Shown: positions 53,201-61,624, counted from the stretch's first letter. The stretch is 64,000 bases of DNA from Bryobacterales bacterium (GCA_020847045.1 JADLCT010000058.1:1-64000), one strand, 5' to 3'. Notes: generated by a model from the sequence alone, not told the origin. Translations and numbers: made by a program.

Positions 53201-56127
53201 CCTCGCCCGGCATGACACGCGTGGTGGATGCCGCCGGCGGCGTCTCCATTCACCGCCACGAAGGCCAGAACAATCTTGTCGAATTCACCGATCCCGAAGG
53301 CGGCCGCACGCGCTACGAATACAACGCCTTCAATATGCCGCGCACGCGCCAGCAGTCCGGCGGCCCCCTCTTCACATCCACCTTCGACACGGCGGGCAAC
53401 CTTCTGCGCGACACCCTGTCCACGGGCGAGACCGTGCAGTACACCTACGGTGAATTCAAGATCGCCGGCTTCACTGTGTACAAGCGCACCAGCATGCTTT
53501 ATCCGGACGGTTCAGGCGAAATCTACCGCTACGACGCGAACGCGAACCTCACCGCGTGGGTCAGCCGCGCCGGCCAAACCACCAGCTTCACCTACGATTC
53601 CCATGGCTGGCTCACCGCTGTGAAACGGCCCACCAACGGCGTGGTCGAATTCACTTACAACCCCGACGGCACGCGCGCCAACATGCGCGAAGAGTCCGGC
53701 GACCTCACGCGATTCGAGTACGACACGGCGCGCCGCCGGTCCCGTATTGTATGGCCCGATGGCAACTCGCGCAGCTTTTCCTATGACGCCCGCGACCGCT
53801 TGACCGGAGTCACCGACGAGCGCGCCCGCCGCCACACGCTCGAATATGACCGCAATGGACGTCTCTCCTCCTGGATCGACACGGCGGGCCAGCGCCGCCT
53901 CTACAGCTACGACTCCAGCAACCGGCTGCTCGTGCACACCGAACCGGGCGGCAAGGCCTGGCGGTACACCTACGATGCGTTGGGCCGTTTGGATACCATC
54001 ACCGATCCCGCTGGCTCCGCCGCCCGCTACCGCTATGACAAAGCCGGGCGTCTCGTGGGGCTCTCCGATTCGGCCGGTTCGCTGCTCACCATCGCCTACG
54101 ATGGCGATCGCGTCCGGTCCCTTACCAACGGCGCCAACCAGACGCTCTCGTTTACGCGCAACAGCCGCGGCCGCCTCGCCTCGGCCACCGGTCCCGGCGG
54201 CGCGGTGTGGCGCTTCGAGTACGATGCATCGGGCCGGCTCGCCGCGTTCCGGAATCCAATGGACGAACGCACGCAGTTCTCCTGGCTCCGGGGCGCTCTG
54301 CTGCAGAAGGAGACACTGCCATCGGGCGACGCCACGGCGCTCGCCTATGACGCCGATTCCAACGTTGCCACCTTCACCGACGCCGCGCAGTCGGTGTGGA
54401 AGTGGCAGCGCAATGCGTCCGGGTTGATCGAGGCGTTCGAAAATCCTCTTGGCCAGCGGACAACCTTCACCTGGGGCGCGCGCCGCCGCCTTCTGTCCAC
54501 CCGCGATTCCGCCGGCGCCACGGGCAGCTTCACCTACGATCCCGCGGGCGCGCTCACACGTCTCCAGTTCAGCGACGGCTCCGAGGTGGAGATTGTCCGC
54601 GAGGATCGCGGCATGCCCGTGCGCGGCACAAACTTCGCCTTCAGCTACGACCCCGCCGGACGCCTCGCCTCCTCGAACGGCATCAACATAGGACGCGACG
54701 ACGCCGGGCGCATCGCCTCGGTGGCTTACACGCAGGACCGCGTCGTTCGCTACACCTACAATGACCGCGGGCTCCTCGCCGGCCTCACCGACTGGCTCGG
54801 CGGCGCCACCTCGTTCGCCTACGACGGCGCGCGCCGGTTGACCCGCGTCAACCGTCCCAACGGCGTGACCACCGATTACACCTATGGCTCCGGCGGACTG
54901 CTGGCCCGCATCGCCCACACCGGCGGGGCCGGCGTCAACATCGTCCTCACCTTCACGCGCGACGCCGCCGGACGCCTCACCAGCGTCTCGCGCACGCCCG
55001 CCCTGGCCCCCTCGCTCACCGAAGGCGTGCAGGAGTTCGCCGTCAACGCCGCGCGTCAGGTGTCTCTGTTCCGCTATGACGCCGCCGGACGTCTCGTATC
55101 CGACAGCCAGCGCACCTTCCGGTGGGATGGCGCTTCCCGCCTTCGCGAGGCCACCGGCGCCACCGGCACGCTCAGCTTTGACTACGACGCGTTCGGCAAC
55201 ATCGTGAGCGCCGGACGCCGCTGGGTTTGGAACTACGCGACCACTCTGCCCTCGCCCGCCATCGAACGCACCGGCTCGGCCGACGCCGTTTACCATGTGT
55301 TCACGCCCGCCGGCGAATGGCTCTACTCGATCGACGCGCAAGGAGGCGCGCTCTACGGCTTGCTGGATGACTCCGGCAACGCGCTCGCCGTGGCGGACCG
55401 CCTCGGCGCCATCGCCGAAACCTATCACGTCACCCCGTACGGCGAGTCCGTCTCCCGTTCGGGCGGCACGGCGAATCCGTTCATCTTCCGCGCCTCCGAA
55501 GGCGTGATTGCGCTGCCCCAGGCCGGTCTCTATTTCATGCGCGCCCGCTTCTACGACGGCGTCAGTTCACGCTTTCTCTCGCCCGACCCGCTCGTCTCCA
55601 CGGCCGCGGCTCGCGCCAATCCGTACGCCTATGCCGCCGGCAACCCGCTCGCCTTCAGCGACCCCACCGGACTTGCGCCCTCCATCATCGCGCCCCAACC
55701 GCCCACGCCCGCGTTCGATCTAAACGCGCGTCTTGGATCGTCGCCGCCCGCCCCGCCCGCCGCGCCGGGCGTGCTTCCTTACGCGAGCGCAGCCTCGCGG
55801 GCCACCTTGAGCTGGGCGCCCGGCTCGCTTCCGTTTCAAACGATCATCCCCATCGCCATCGCGCCGCACCCGTTCTTGCGAGGCGCGGGGCCTGTGCCCG
55901 CGGAGTTGCTGAGCGCTGTGCGCTGGAGCGGCTGGCTTGAGGAAGAAGCTTCCTTCACGCCCGAGTTGCGCCGCCTGGCCGCCTTGCCGCCCCTTGCCAC
56001 CACGGTCACGCCCACGGCGTTCCTCTCGCAGCCCTATCTGCCGCCGCTTCCCACGGAGCCCGAGTCCGCCGTCTGGGACGATCTCAATGCCATCCTGCCC
56101 GGCGGCGGCGCGCCGTCTATTCGCTAG
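50209..56127 (+). CDS. Secreted SBBP - RHS/YD-repeat giant protein
   Basis: 1972 residues, starting at TTG 50209 with GGGGAGG seven bases before it. The signal is MHRSSFLALLLIPTALFA. The SBBP N-terminal domain (LAFEENRGQFPESIQFAARS) and five clear SBBP repeats (to about residue 560) are followed by a linker with two Cys. At about 754 is the RHS entry motif GDPINTASGELYDFELDLDL (DUF6531-like), then more than twenty YD repeats (YDxxGRL). At about 1770-1820 is the RHS core end: GLYFMRARFYDGVSSRFLSP and NPLAFSDPTGL. The 150-residue tail is proline-rich and resembles no toxin I recognise. RHS shells normally encapsulate a C-terminal cargo; the cargo here, if any, is unidentified. Confidence 0.9.
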   Translation: MHRSSFLALLLIPTALFASKPAPQTSESAHRARALRAWSALPLAFEENRGQFPESIQFAARSRYYSVLVGRDAIRLRLAAPNGQPHDLAFSIDGAQALPAASGERPAAGSVHYFRGASSHPARQFERVRLARVRPGVDLLLYGAGDSLEYDFVLAPGADPATLALRIEGGGALRVDDSGDLLLSTPGGVIRQKRPLVYQEGPHGAEYIEAGFRLLAGNRAGFRIGRFDRSRPLVIDPVLFSTYLGGTEDDRAYSIATDTAGNIFIAGATASVNFPSTASYDQTFAGGGSDAFLVKLNSTGTQRIFSTYLGGNAADAALRVATDPAGNVYVTGHTRSRDFPTTGGAPQRELKGGQDIFVCKLGQQGDRLLYSTFLGGTLDESVSTLLVDGNGAALAAGATNSNDLPTTPDALQRTTRGGSEGWFAIVNPSGTGTAYLSYFGATGNDTLNGAALGPGGNLYFTGQTDSPNFPTTADAWFSSITGGVDAYLVRLNVERSAIEYATLMGGRNLDSGIDIAVDSAGTVLVAGITSSTDFPTVTPRPSLYRGGATDIWLTQFNFAMAATAAAPVLAQPSLLRGIYPEPVTPVNQPPLPTGTPLPPVSGVRAPVYSQLLGSDGEDAVLRLGIGGGQLRIVARFGGTQFVTPIANSAGTCGGGQSNFGLVTFQYGADLQNPVQLCIAPGTPQDGVLLDTQAVVFAGWTGGPVLEIAGGGQGYNGKEEGVIISYSAVEPDPLLRESFLLTTGERATNHGVAGDPINTASGELYDFELDLDLGGPMRLRFERHYGTLLKSSGITSALGPNWMHNYDARISVRDARATVRLYPGRRVEFQKQGNDWFPVNAEQFPYQLISETTSYRFFDALEQRILTFTPTGLVVKIEDLAGGALTLTQTPNGPVEISDGLGRSLRFVYDSGRLARVEDTNGRGFDYEYSGDTLRAVTLPGGGSTSYTYTTAGPRSAIMLFKTEPEGNAPFAQEYDNYARVIRQRDSRGNAMTIAYDTPSPGMTRVVDAAGGVSIHRHEGQNNLVEFTDPEGGRTRYEYNAFNMPRTRQQSGGPLFTSTFDTAGNLLRDTLSTGETVQYTYGEFKIAGFTVYKRTSMLYPDGSGEIYRYDANANLTAWVSRAGQTTSFTYDSHGWLTAVKRPTNGVVEFTYNPDGTRANMREESGDLTRFEYDTARRRSRIVWPDGNSRSFSYDARDRLTGVTDERARRHTLEYDRNGRLSSWIDTAGQRRLYSYDSSNRLLVHTEPGGKAWRYTYDALGRLDTITDPAGSAARYRYDKAGRLVGLSDSAGSLLTIAYDGDRVRSLTNGANQTLSFTRNSRGRLASATGPGGAVWRFEYDASGRLAAFRNPMDERTQFSWLRGALLQKETLPSGDATALAYDADSNVATFTDAAQSVWKWQRNASGLIEAFENPLGQRTTFTWGARRRLLSTRDSAGATGSFTYDPAGALTRLQFSDGSEVEIVREDRGMPVRGTNFAFSYDPAGRLASSNGINIGRDDAGRIASVAYTQDRVVRYTYNDRGLLAGLTDWLGGATSFAYDGARRLTRVNRPNGVTTDYTYGSGGLLARIAHTGGAGVNIVLTFTRDAAGRLTSVSRTPALAPSLTEGVQEFAVNAARQVSLFRYDAAGRLVSDSQRTFRWDGASRLREATGATGTLSFDYDAFGNIVSAGRRWVWNYATTLPSPAIERTGSADAVYHVFTPAGEWLYSIDAQGGALYGLLDDSGNALAVADRLGAIAETYHVTPYGESVSRSGGTANPFIFRASEGVIALPQAGLYFMRARFYDGVSSRFLSPDPLVSTAAARANPYAYAAGNPLAFSDPTGLAPSIIAPQPPTPAFDLNARLGSSPPAPPAAPGVLPYASAASRATLSWAPGSLPFQTIIPIAIAPHPFLRGAGPVPAELLSAVRWSGWLEEEASFTPELRRLAALPPLATTVTPTAFLSQPYLPPLPTEPESAVWDDLNAILPGGGAPSIR

Positions 56128-56141
56128 CTCAGGAGAACACC

Positions 56142-57053
56142 ATGCGCACGAAGCTAACTTCCACGCTCTTCCTCGCACTCACCGCTCTCCTGCTTGCCAG
56201 CGCCCCCGCTCAGGAGATCCGGTATAGCTACGACGGCGCCGGCCGTCTGGTCCGCGCCGAGTACGGCTCCGGCCGGGCCATCGGCTATACCTACAACCCC
56301 GCCGGCGATCTCACGCGCCGCGCCTTTGAAACCGGCGCCGCGTCTTCCGGCTTTGTCAGCGTCTCCTCGGCCAGTTTCGCCGCCGCGCGTCCACTGTCGC
56401 CCGGCATCATCGCTTCCGGGTTCGGCGTGGGGCTCGCCACCGGCGTTGCCGCCAACACGCAGGCCACGTTACCCACCACGCTGCTCGGCACAAGCGTAGC
56501 CATCACCGATTCGGCCGGCGTCACGCATCCCGCGCCGCTGTTCGCCGTCTCGCCCACGCAGATCAACTACCTTGTTCCGGCGGCCGCCGCTCTGGGCAAG
56601 GCGCGCATCACCGTCACCACGGGCGCGGGCGCCACCATTACCGGCGCCGCCGACATCGCGCCGGTCAGCCCGGGCCTCTATACCGCCAACCTGCGCGGCA
56701 CCGGCGTCGCCAGCGCCTTCTCGCTCACCGCCGGCCCCTCGGGCGCGCAAACGCAGAGCCTCGTCTTCGACCCGGTGGCGCTGACTCCGGTGCCCGTCGA
56801 TGTGCGCCCCGGCGAGCAGGTCTACCTGCTGCTGTTCGGCACGGGCATCCGCGGATACAACCAGGAGGTTACCGCCACTTTGGGCGGAGTTTCCATCCCC
56901 GTATTGGGAGCCGTCGCGCAGGGGCAGTTCGCCGGGCTCGACCAGGTGAACATCGGTCCTTTGCCCGCCTCGTTTGCGCCCCGCGGCGAGCTCCCGCTTG
57001 TGCTCACCGCCGATGGACTGGCCGCCAACACGGTGACCATCACCGTGCGGTAG
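56142..57053 (+). CDS. Secreted small YD-repeat / TIGR03437 protein
   Basis: 303 residues with a signal peptide (MRTKLTSTLFLALTALLLAS) and good AGGAG upstream of ATG 56142. Residues about 25-62 are an isolated pair of YD repeats (IRYSYDGAGRLVRAEYGSG, IGYTYNPAGDLTRRAF). The remainder is the Solibacter C-terminal domain (SSASFAAARPLSPGIIASGF, APLFAVSPTQINYLVP, EQVYLLLFGTGIRGYN). It starts 14 bases after the RHS gene stop. It could be a separate partner of the RHS protein or a product of gene fission, since YD repeats and TIGR03437 tails otherwise sit in large proteins here. Confidence 0.85.
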   Translation: MRTKLTSTLFLALTALLLASAPAQEIRYSYDGAGRLVRAEYGSGRAIGYTYNPAGDLTRRAFETGAASSGFVSVSSASFAAARPLSPGIIASGFGVGLATGVAANTQATLPTTLLGTSVAITDSAGVTHPAPLFAVSPTQINYLVPAAAALGKARITVTTGAGATITGAADIAPVSPGLYTANLRGTGVASAFSLTAGPSGAQTQSLVFDPVALTPVPVDVRPGEQVYLLLFGTGIRGYNQEVTATLGGVSIPVLGAVAQGQFAGLDQVNIGPLPASFAPRGELPLVLTADGLAANTVTITVR

Positions 57054-57077
57054 CACGGCGGCCAACGGATCCGCTGT

Positions 57078-57119
57078 ATACCCCCTCCCCCTATCTATTG
57101 ACATAGGGGAGGGGGGTAT
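57078..57119. promoter_or_regulatory. Candidate CsoR operator (C-rich/G-rich inverted repeat)
   Basis: Left arm ATACCCCCTCCCCCTAT (57078-57094) and right arm ATAGGGGAGGGGGGTAT (57103-57119) are reverse complements except for a one-position shift of the central A, with 8 bases between. CsoR/RcnR-family operators have this C-tract/G-tract form flanked by TA. The right arm fills the promoter spacer and csoR closes the operon, so copper-relieved repression is strongly suggested. Confidence 0.75.
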
Positions 57120-57126
57120 GTATAGT
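57098..57126 (+). promoter_or_regulatory. copZ-copA-csoR promoter
   Basis: Perfect -35 TTGACA (57098-57103), exactly 17 bases of spacer, -10 TATAGT (57121-57126). This is the best promoter match in the window. Transcription would start near 57133, just before the Shine-Dalgarno of copZ. Confidence 0.75.
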
Positions 57127-57133
57127 GGTGGTG

Positions 57134-57140
57134 AAAGGAG
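57134..57140 (+). promoter_or_regulatory. Ribosome binding site fixing the copZ start
   Basis: AAAGGAG, five bases before GTG 57146. In-frame GTGs at 57125, 57128 and 57131 would lie upstream of, or at, the predicted transcription start and are rejected. Confidence 0.6.
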
Positions 57141-57145
57141 CGCTT

Positions 57146-57358
57146 GTGTCTACTCCCCTTACTCTGAAAATCGATGGCATGCACTGCGGCGCCTGTGTCC
57201 GCCGCGTCACCGCCGCCCTGTCGAAGGTGCCCGGCGTAGTTGTGAAGGACGTGCAGGTGGGCCGTGCCGAAGTTGGCTTCGATCCCGGACAGTCCGCTCC
57301 GGAGGCCATTGCCGCCGCGGTCGCCAGCATCGGGTTCCATGCCACGCCGGAGTCCTGA
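57146..57358 (+). CDS. copZ: Copper chaperone, heavy-metal-associated domain
   Basis: A 70-residue HMA-fold cytosolic metallochaperone. The Cu(I) site is [11 protein letters not shown] with cysteines at 14 and 17. The ferredoxin-like fold continues to IGFHATPES. It binds Cu(I) and delivers it to CopA, encoded one base downstream. It starts at GTG 57146. First gene of the copper operon. Confidence 0.9.
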   Translation: MSTPLTLKIDGMHCGACVRRVTAALSKVPGVVVKDVQVGRAEVGFDPGQSAPEAIAAAVASIGFHATPES

Positions 57359-57359
57359 G

Positions 57360-59591
57360 ATGCCAGCCCCCACCGCCCAGCCGGAGACGGCGCGCGTCAC
57401 CTTTCCCGTTTCGGGCATGACGTGCGCCGCCTGCCAGTCCTTCGTGCAAAAAACGCTGGAGGAACAGCCCGGCGTGGAATCGGCCACCGTGAATCTCCTC
57501 CTTCATAACGCCACGGTCTCCTACCGAGCGGGCGCCTTGACGCCCGAGGCGCTTGTCGAGGCCGTGCGCTCCACCGGCTACGGCGCGGAGCTGCCGCGGC
57601 AGGCCGCCGATGTCCTCGCCGAGCAGGAGGAACTCGACCGGCGGCTGGACGCCGAATACCGGACGTTGCAATGGAAGGCCGCCGTCAGCCTGGCCGCGGG
57701 CGCGCTGGCCATGGCGGCCATGTTCCTCCCCGTCATCAGCGGCCTCTTCCTGCTGCCCCTCACCGTGTTCATCATGGCCTGGGCCGGGAGGCACTTCTAC
57801 GTCAAAGCATGGTCCGCCCTGCGCCACGGCTCCTCGGACATGAACACGCTGGTGTCTCTCGGCACCGGCTCGGCCTTCCTCTACTCGGCCGCCTCCACGC
57901 TCGCCCCCCAGTGGTTCCACGCGCACGGGTTGGGCCACGGCCATTACTACGAGGCCGTGCTCTTCATCATCGCGCTCATCCTCACCGGGAATACGCTGGA
58001 AGCCCGCGCCAAGCGCCAAACAGCCGCCGCCCTTCGCAGTTTGGGCAGTCTGCAGCCGAAAACCGCGCGCGTTGTGCGTCAGGGCGGGGAAGCCGATCTC
58101 CCCATCGAGCAGCTTGTCGCGGGCGACGAGATCCTGGTGCGGCCCGGCGAGCGCATCCCCGCCGACGGCGCCGTCATCAGCGGCAACAGCCCCGTGGACG
58201 AGTCCATGCTCACCGGCGAAAGCCTGCCCGTCGACAAGTCGGCAGGCTCGCTTGTGACCGGCGGCACGCTGAACACAAGCGGCGCGCTGCGCATCCGCGC
58301 CACCACGCTGGGCGCTTCCTCGCGCCTCGCGCAGATCGTCCGCCTTCTCCGCGACGCGCAGTCCTCGCGCGCGCCCATCCAGGACCTGGCCGACCGCATC
58401 AGCCGCATCTTTGTCCCCGTGGTTGTCTCCATCGCGCTGCTCACCTTTGCCCTATGGCTCGCGCTGGCCCCCACGCCGGCGTTTGGCCGCGCGCTGGCCG
58501 CCGCCGTCACCGTGCTCATCATCGCCTGCCCCTGCGCCATGGGTCTGGCCGTGCCGACGGCCGTCATGGTGGCCACGGGCCGCGCCGCCACGGCAGGCAT
58601 TCTCATCAAGGGCGGCCAGGCGCTGCAACGTTTGGAGTCGCTCGACACCATTGCGCTCGACAAGACCGGCACGATCACCGAAGGCCGTCCGGCCGTGGCA
58701 GCCACAACGCTTGACGACGCCTCGCTCGCCCTGCTCGCCTCGCTTGAGGGTTCCAGTGAGCACCCGCTCGCCCGCGCCGTGGTCGAGTTCGCCCGCTCCC
58801 GCGGCCTGGCGCTCTCCGCCGCCAGCCACTTTGAGGCCCGCCCTGGCTTTGGCGCCTCCGGCACGGTGGACGGACACAGCATTCTGGCCGGTAACGAAGC
58901 CTATCTTCGCTCTCACGGCATCGAGCCACCCGCGCCCGGCTTCGAAGGCTCGCTGGAGGGCCACACGCTCATCTATGCCGCCATCGACGGCCACGCGGCC
59001 GGCGCGCTCGCTCTGGCGGACCAGATCAAACCTTCGTCCGCCGCGGCCATCGCCGGACTGCGCGCCATCGGCCTGCGCGTTCTCATGCTCACGGGCGATC
59101 ATGCGCGCACGGCGCAGTCCATTGCCGCTCAACTGGCGGCCGCGGGAGGAGCGCTGGACGAGGTCGTCGCCCAGGTTACCCCCGAAGGCAAGATCGAGGC
59201 GGTTCGCAAGCTGCAGGCCGAGGGCCGTGTGGTGGCCATGGCGGGCGATGGAATCAACGATGCTCCCGCGCTGGCCCAGGCAGATGTCGGTTTCGCACTC
59301 GCCTCCGGGTCAGACGTCGCCTATGATTCGGCCGACGTCACGCTGATGCGGGGCGAACTGACGGCCATCCTCGCCGCCATCCGTTTGTCGCGCCTCACCA
59401 TGCGCACCATGCGCCAGAATCTTGGCTGGGCCTTCCTCTACAACGTCCTGGGCATCCCGATCGCAGCGGGCGCGCTGTACCCGGCTTTCGGCATCCTGCT
59501 GACACCCGTCTTCGCCAGCGCCGCCATGGCGCTCAGCTCGGTGAGCGTCGTCACCAACAGCTTGCGTCTACGCGGCGCAAAGCTTACTTGA
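57360..59591 (+). CDS. copA: Copper-exporting P1B-type ATPase
   Basis: About 743 residues from ATG 57360, one base after the copZ stop. One N-terminal HMA domain (GMTCAACQ, Cys22 and Cys25) leads into the membrane part. The actuator loop TGES is near residue 285, the transmembrane Cu(I) motif is CPC in [15 protein letters not shown] (about 389), the phosphorylation motif is DKTGTITEG (about 434) and the hinge is [10 protein letters not shown] (about 629). The last helices have [15 protein letters not shown] and [16 protein letters not shown], typical of Cu+ exporters. A His-rich loop ([11 protein letters not shown], about 185) lies between the first membrane helices. Confidence 0.96.
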   Translation: MPAPTAQPETARVTFPVSGMTCAACQSFVQKTLEEQPGVESATVNLLLHNATVSYRAGALTPEALVEAVRSTGYGAELPRQAADVLAEQEELDRRLDAEYRTLQWKAAVSLAAGALAMAAMFLPVISGLFLLPLTVFIMAWAGRHFYVKAWSALRHGSSDMNTLVSLGTGSAFLYSAASTLAPQWFHAHGLGHGHYYEAVLFIIALILTGNTLEARAKRQTAAALRSLGSLQPKTARVVRQGGEADLPIEQLVAGDEILVRPGERIPADGAVISGNSPVDESMLTGESLPVDKSAGSLVTGGTLNTSGALRIRATTLGASSRLAQIVRLLRDAQSSRAPIQDLADRISRIFVPVVVSIALLTFALWLALAPTPAFGRALAAAVTVLIIACPCAMGLAVPTAVMVATGRAATAGILIKGGQALQRLESLDTIALDKTGTITEGRPAVAATTLDDASLALLASLEGSSEHPLARAVVEFARSRGLALSAASHFEARPGFGASGTVDGHSILAGNEAYLRSHGIEPPAPGFEGSLEGHTLIYAAIDGHAAGALALADQIKPSSAAAIAGLRAIGLRVLMLTGDHARTAQSIAAQLAAAGGALDEVVAQVTPEGKIEAVRKLQAEGRVVAMAGDGINDAPALAQADVGFALASGSDVAYDSADVTLMRGELTAILAAIRLSRLTMRTMRQNLGWAFLYNVLGIPIAAGALYPAFGILLTPVFASAAMALSSVSVVTNSLRLRGAKLT

Positions 59592-59615
59592 GAGGCCAGC
59601 CAGAGAAGCCCAGCC

Positions 59616-59924
59616 ATGCCCAGCCCCAAACCAGCTAAAAAAGCACACGCCGTCGAGGCATCCATCAAGACGGCCAATCTGAAACGTCTTCGCCGCATCG
59701 AAGGCCAGGTGCGAGGCATCGCCCGAATGGTGGAGGAGGACCGCTACTGCGCCGACATCATTGTCCAGGTCGCCAGCGTTCAGGAGGCTCTTCGCGGCGT
59801 GGCGCGCGAGCTGATGCGCAACCATCTGCGCCACTGCGCCGCCCATGCCTTCCACAACGGGGAAGCCGCTACCGAGGCCATGTCGGGCGAACTACTGGAC
59901 CTCATTTACAAGCACCTGCGCTGA
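59616..59924 (+). CDS. csoR: CsoR-family copper-sensing repressor
   Basis: A 102-residue all-helical DNA-binding repressor of the CsoR/RcnR family. NLKRLRRIEGQVRGIARMVE (about 22-41) is the family start, and the Cu(I) ligands Cys-His-Cys are visible as RYCADII (Cys44) and RNHLRHC. The N-terminus has a basic tail (PKPAKKAH). It lies 24 bases after copA and probably represses the operon from the inverted repeat upstream of copZ, released when Cu(I) binds. Other family members sense Ni, formaldehyde or persulfide, but the operon context fixes copper. Confidence 0.93.
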   Translation: MPSPKPAKKAHAVEASIKTANLKRLRRIEGQVRGIARMVEEDRYCADIIVQVASVQEALRGVARELMRNHLRHCAAHAFHNGEAATEAMSGELLDLIYKHLR

Positions 59925-59943
59925 GGGGCGCCGCTTCCGGAGC

Positions 59944-59981
59944 AAAAAAATCGGGCGTACCCCGTAGGAAAGGTACGCCCG
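59944..59981 (-). terminator. Intrinsic terminator of the TPR-gene operon
   Basis: On the minus strand a perfect 10-bp stem CGGGCGTACC/GGTACGCCCG (59952-59961 with 59972-59981), with a 10-base loop, is followed by ATTTTTTT. It sits 26 bases beyond the TPR gene stop. On the plus strand the stem lacks a good T-run, so it mainly ends the minus-strand transcript, though it may also pause the csoR message. Confidence 0.85.
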
Positions 59982-60007
59982 GTAAGTCTCTTCGGAGGTA
60001 AAAACTT

Positions 60008-61624
60008 TTATTGGCCGACTTCGAAGTATCCGGCGGCAAGCTCGGGCTTCGAGGCCAGGGCCTGCGACCAGTAGAGCCGCGCCTCTTCGGCATGGCCCTG
60101 GGCCTTCAGCGCGTGGCCGAGATTGAGCAGCGCCTCGGGAAAGTCGGGCTTTTCGGCCAGCGCCTCCCGGTAGAGCCGGATGGCGTCGTCCAGTTGACCG
60201 GATTTCTGCAGCAGCAGGCCGGTGTTGTAGAACAGTTCGGGCGAGCGTTCGCCGCGGTCGATCAGCTTGGCCTGGCAATCGAGCGCCACTTCGAAGTCCT
60301 CGCGTTCGATCGCCAGCGCGGCCAGCCCGCGCAGGGCGTCCACCGATTGCGGATCGGCTTCGAGCGCGCCCTGGAAGGTGATGCCCGCCGAATCGCGATC
60401 ACCCATCTTCCAGTAGGCCAGGCCCAGGTTCACCTGCGCCTCGGGCCACGGATTGCGTTTGCGCAGACAGTTCTCGAAGGCTTCAATGCTGCCCCGGAAC
60501 TCGGAACGCTGCAGACGCAGATAGCCCAAACGGAACCAGGCGTCCTCCCAATCCGGGTTGGCCTGCAGCACGCGCTCGTAGAGTTTTTCGGCCTCGTAGC
60601 TGGAATCCTGCTGTTCGTGCAGCAGCGCCAGGTTGTAGAGCACGGCCGGGATGTCCGGCGAGATCTTCAGCGCCCGCTCATAGCTGTCGCGTGCGCCCTT
60701 GAAGTCGCCCAGCTCGTGCAGCACCACGCCCAGGTTCACGAAGGCGTTCTTGGCGTCGGAGCGGTACTTCACCGCTTCGGTGTAGGCCTTGGCGGCCTGT
60801 TCCAGGCGGTTGGTCCGTTGATAGGCCACGCCCAGGTTGAACCAGCGCTCATAGTTCTCCGGCGTAAACTCCACCAGCTTGGCGCAAAACTTCGAGGCCG
60901 CCTCGAAGTCGCCCGTCGAGAACGCCACCGTGGCCAGGCCCTCGATGGCCGCCTGTGAATAAGGACGCAGGGTCAGCAGCCGCTCGCTGTACTCCCGGAT
61001 CATGTCCAGGTCCTTGCGGGCGATGCCGATGCTGATCAGATTCACCAGCGCGTCTTCGGAGTTCGGATTCCGGTCGAGCCCCGACTTGTAGACATCGGCC
61101 GCCTCGTCGGCGCGGCCTGTCAACTGCAACGCCACGGCCTTGCCGAATAGCGCCGTTTCCTGCCCCGGTTCCTGCTCCAGGCACCGTTCAAAGGCGTCCA
61201 GCGCGTTCTGCGGACGGTCCAGGTGCAGCAGGCACACGCCCCAGCCCACCAGGGCGTCCAGCCGCTTGCCATCGCTTTCGAATGCCTTCTGGAACTGCTC
61301 GCAGGCCTGTCCCCAGCGGCCCAGCTTTTCCAGACACACGGCCAGGTTGAAGGTAGCCGAAGGGTGCCGCGGGCTCAGTTCGATCAGCTTCTGATAGCTG
61401 GTGGCGGCCTCTTCGAACTGCTCCAGTTCAAACTGAATGTGTCCGCGCGCCGAATGCACTTCGGCCGAGCTTTCCCCGCGCTCGATGGCGCCGTCCAGCT
61501 CCTTCAAAGCTTCCTTGAGTTTTCCTTCCAGGTGGAGCGCCACCGCGCGGCCAAGCGCGCTGGTTGCACCCGCCCGTTCGTTGAACACCGGCTTGGTATC
61601 CGGTTGCCTCTTCTTCGGGTTCAT
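60008..61624 (-). CDS. Tetratricopeptide-repeat protein
   Basis: 538 residues made almost entirely of TPR units; no signal peptide or other domain is seen. Typical repeats are SATFNLAVCLEKLGRWGQAC, NAFVNLGVVLHELGDFKGAR, AQVNLGLAYWKMGDRDSAG and EALLNLGHALKAQGHAEEAR, each with the A8/G-Y/A20/P32 pattern. It is a probable protein-interaction scaffold in the cytoplasm. The start overlaps the preceding gene by 4 bases (ATGA), suggesting it partners the large membrane-anchored protein encoded there. Confidence 0.88.
   Translation of the reverse strand: MNPKKRQPDTKPVFNERAGATSALGRAVALHLEGKLKEALKELDGAIERGESSAEVHSARGHIQFELEQFEEAATSYQKLIELSPRHPSATFNLAVCLEKLGRWGQACEQFQKAFESDGKRLDALVGWGVCLLHLDRPQNALDAFERCLEQEPGQETALFGKAVALQLTGRADEAADVYKSGLDRNPNSEDALVNLISIGIARKDLDMIREYSERLLTLRPYSQAAIEGLATVAFSTGDFEAASKFCAKLVEFTPENYERWFNLGVAYQRTNRLEQAAKAYTEAVKYRSDAKNAFVNLGVVLHELGDFKGARDSYERALKISPDIPAVLYNLALLHEQQDSSYEAEKLYERVLQANPDWEDAWFRLGYLRLQRSEFRGSIEAFENCLRKRNPWPEAQVNLGLAYWKMGDRDSAGITFQGALEADPQSVDALRGLAALAIEREDFEVALDCQAKLIDRGERSPELFYNTGLLLQKSGQLDDAIRLYREALAEKPDFPEALLNLGHALKAQGHAEEARLYWSQALASKPELAAGYFEVGQ

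Noticed and set aside
51282..53453. Long plus-strand frame (about 720 codons) overlapping the RHS gene in another phase
   Set aside because: Arg/His-rich translation without any family signature; the RHS frame has clear SBBP and YD repeats throughout.
53512..55428. Long minus-strand frame (about 640 codons) antisense to the YD repeats
   Set aside because: Periodic composition simply mirrors the repeated YD codons; Val/Gly/Glu-rich with no recognisable domain.
55660..56127. C-terminal toxin of the RHS protein
   Set aside because: The tail is Pro/Ala/Leu-rich without nuclease, deaminase or ADP-ribosyltransferase motifs, and no immunity-like gene follows.
47054..57053. Protein-level SBBP and YD repeats read as a CRISPR array or DNA satellite
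   Set aside because: The DNA repeats are degenerate and in frame, with no constant repeat/unique spacer pattern; they are coding repeats.
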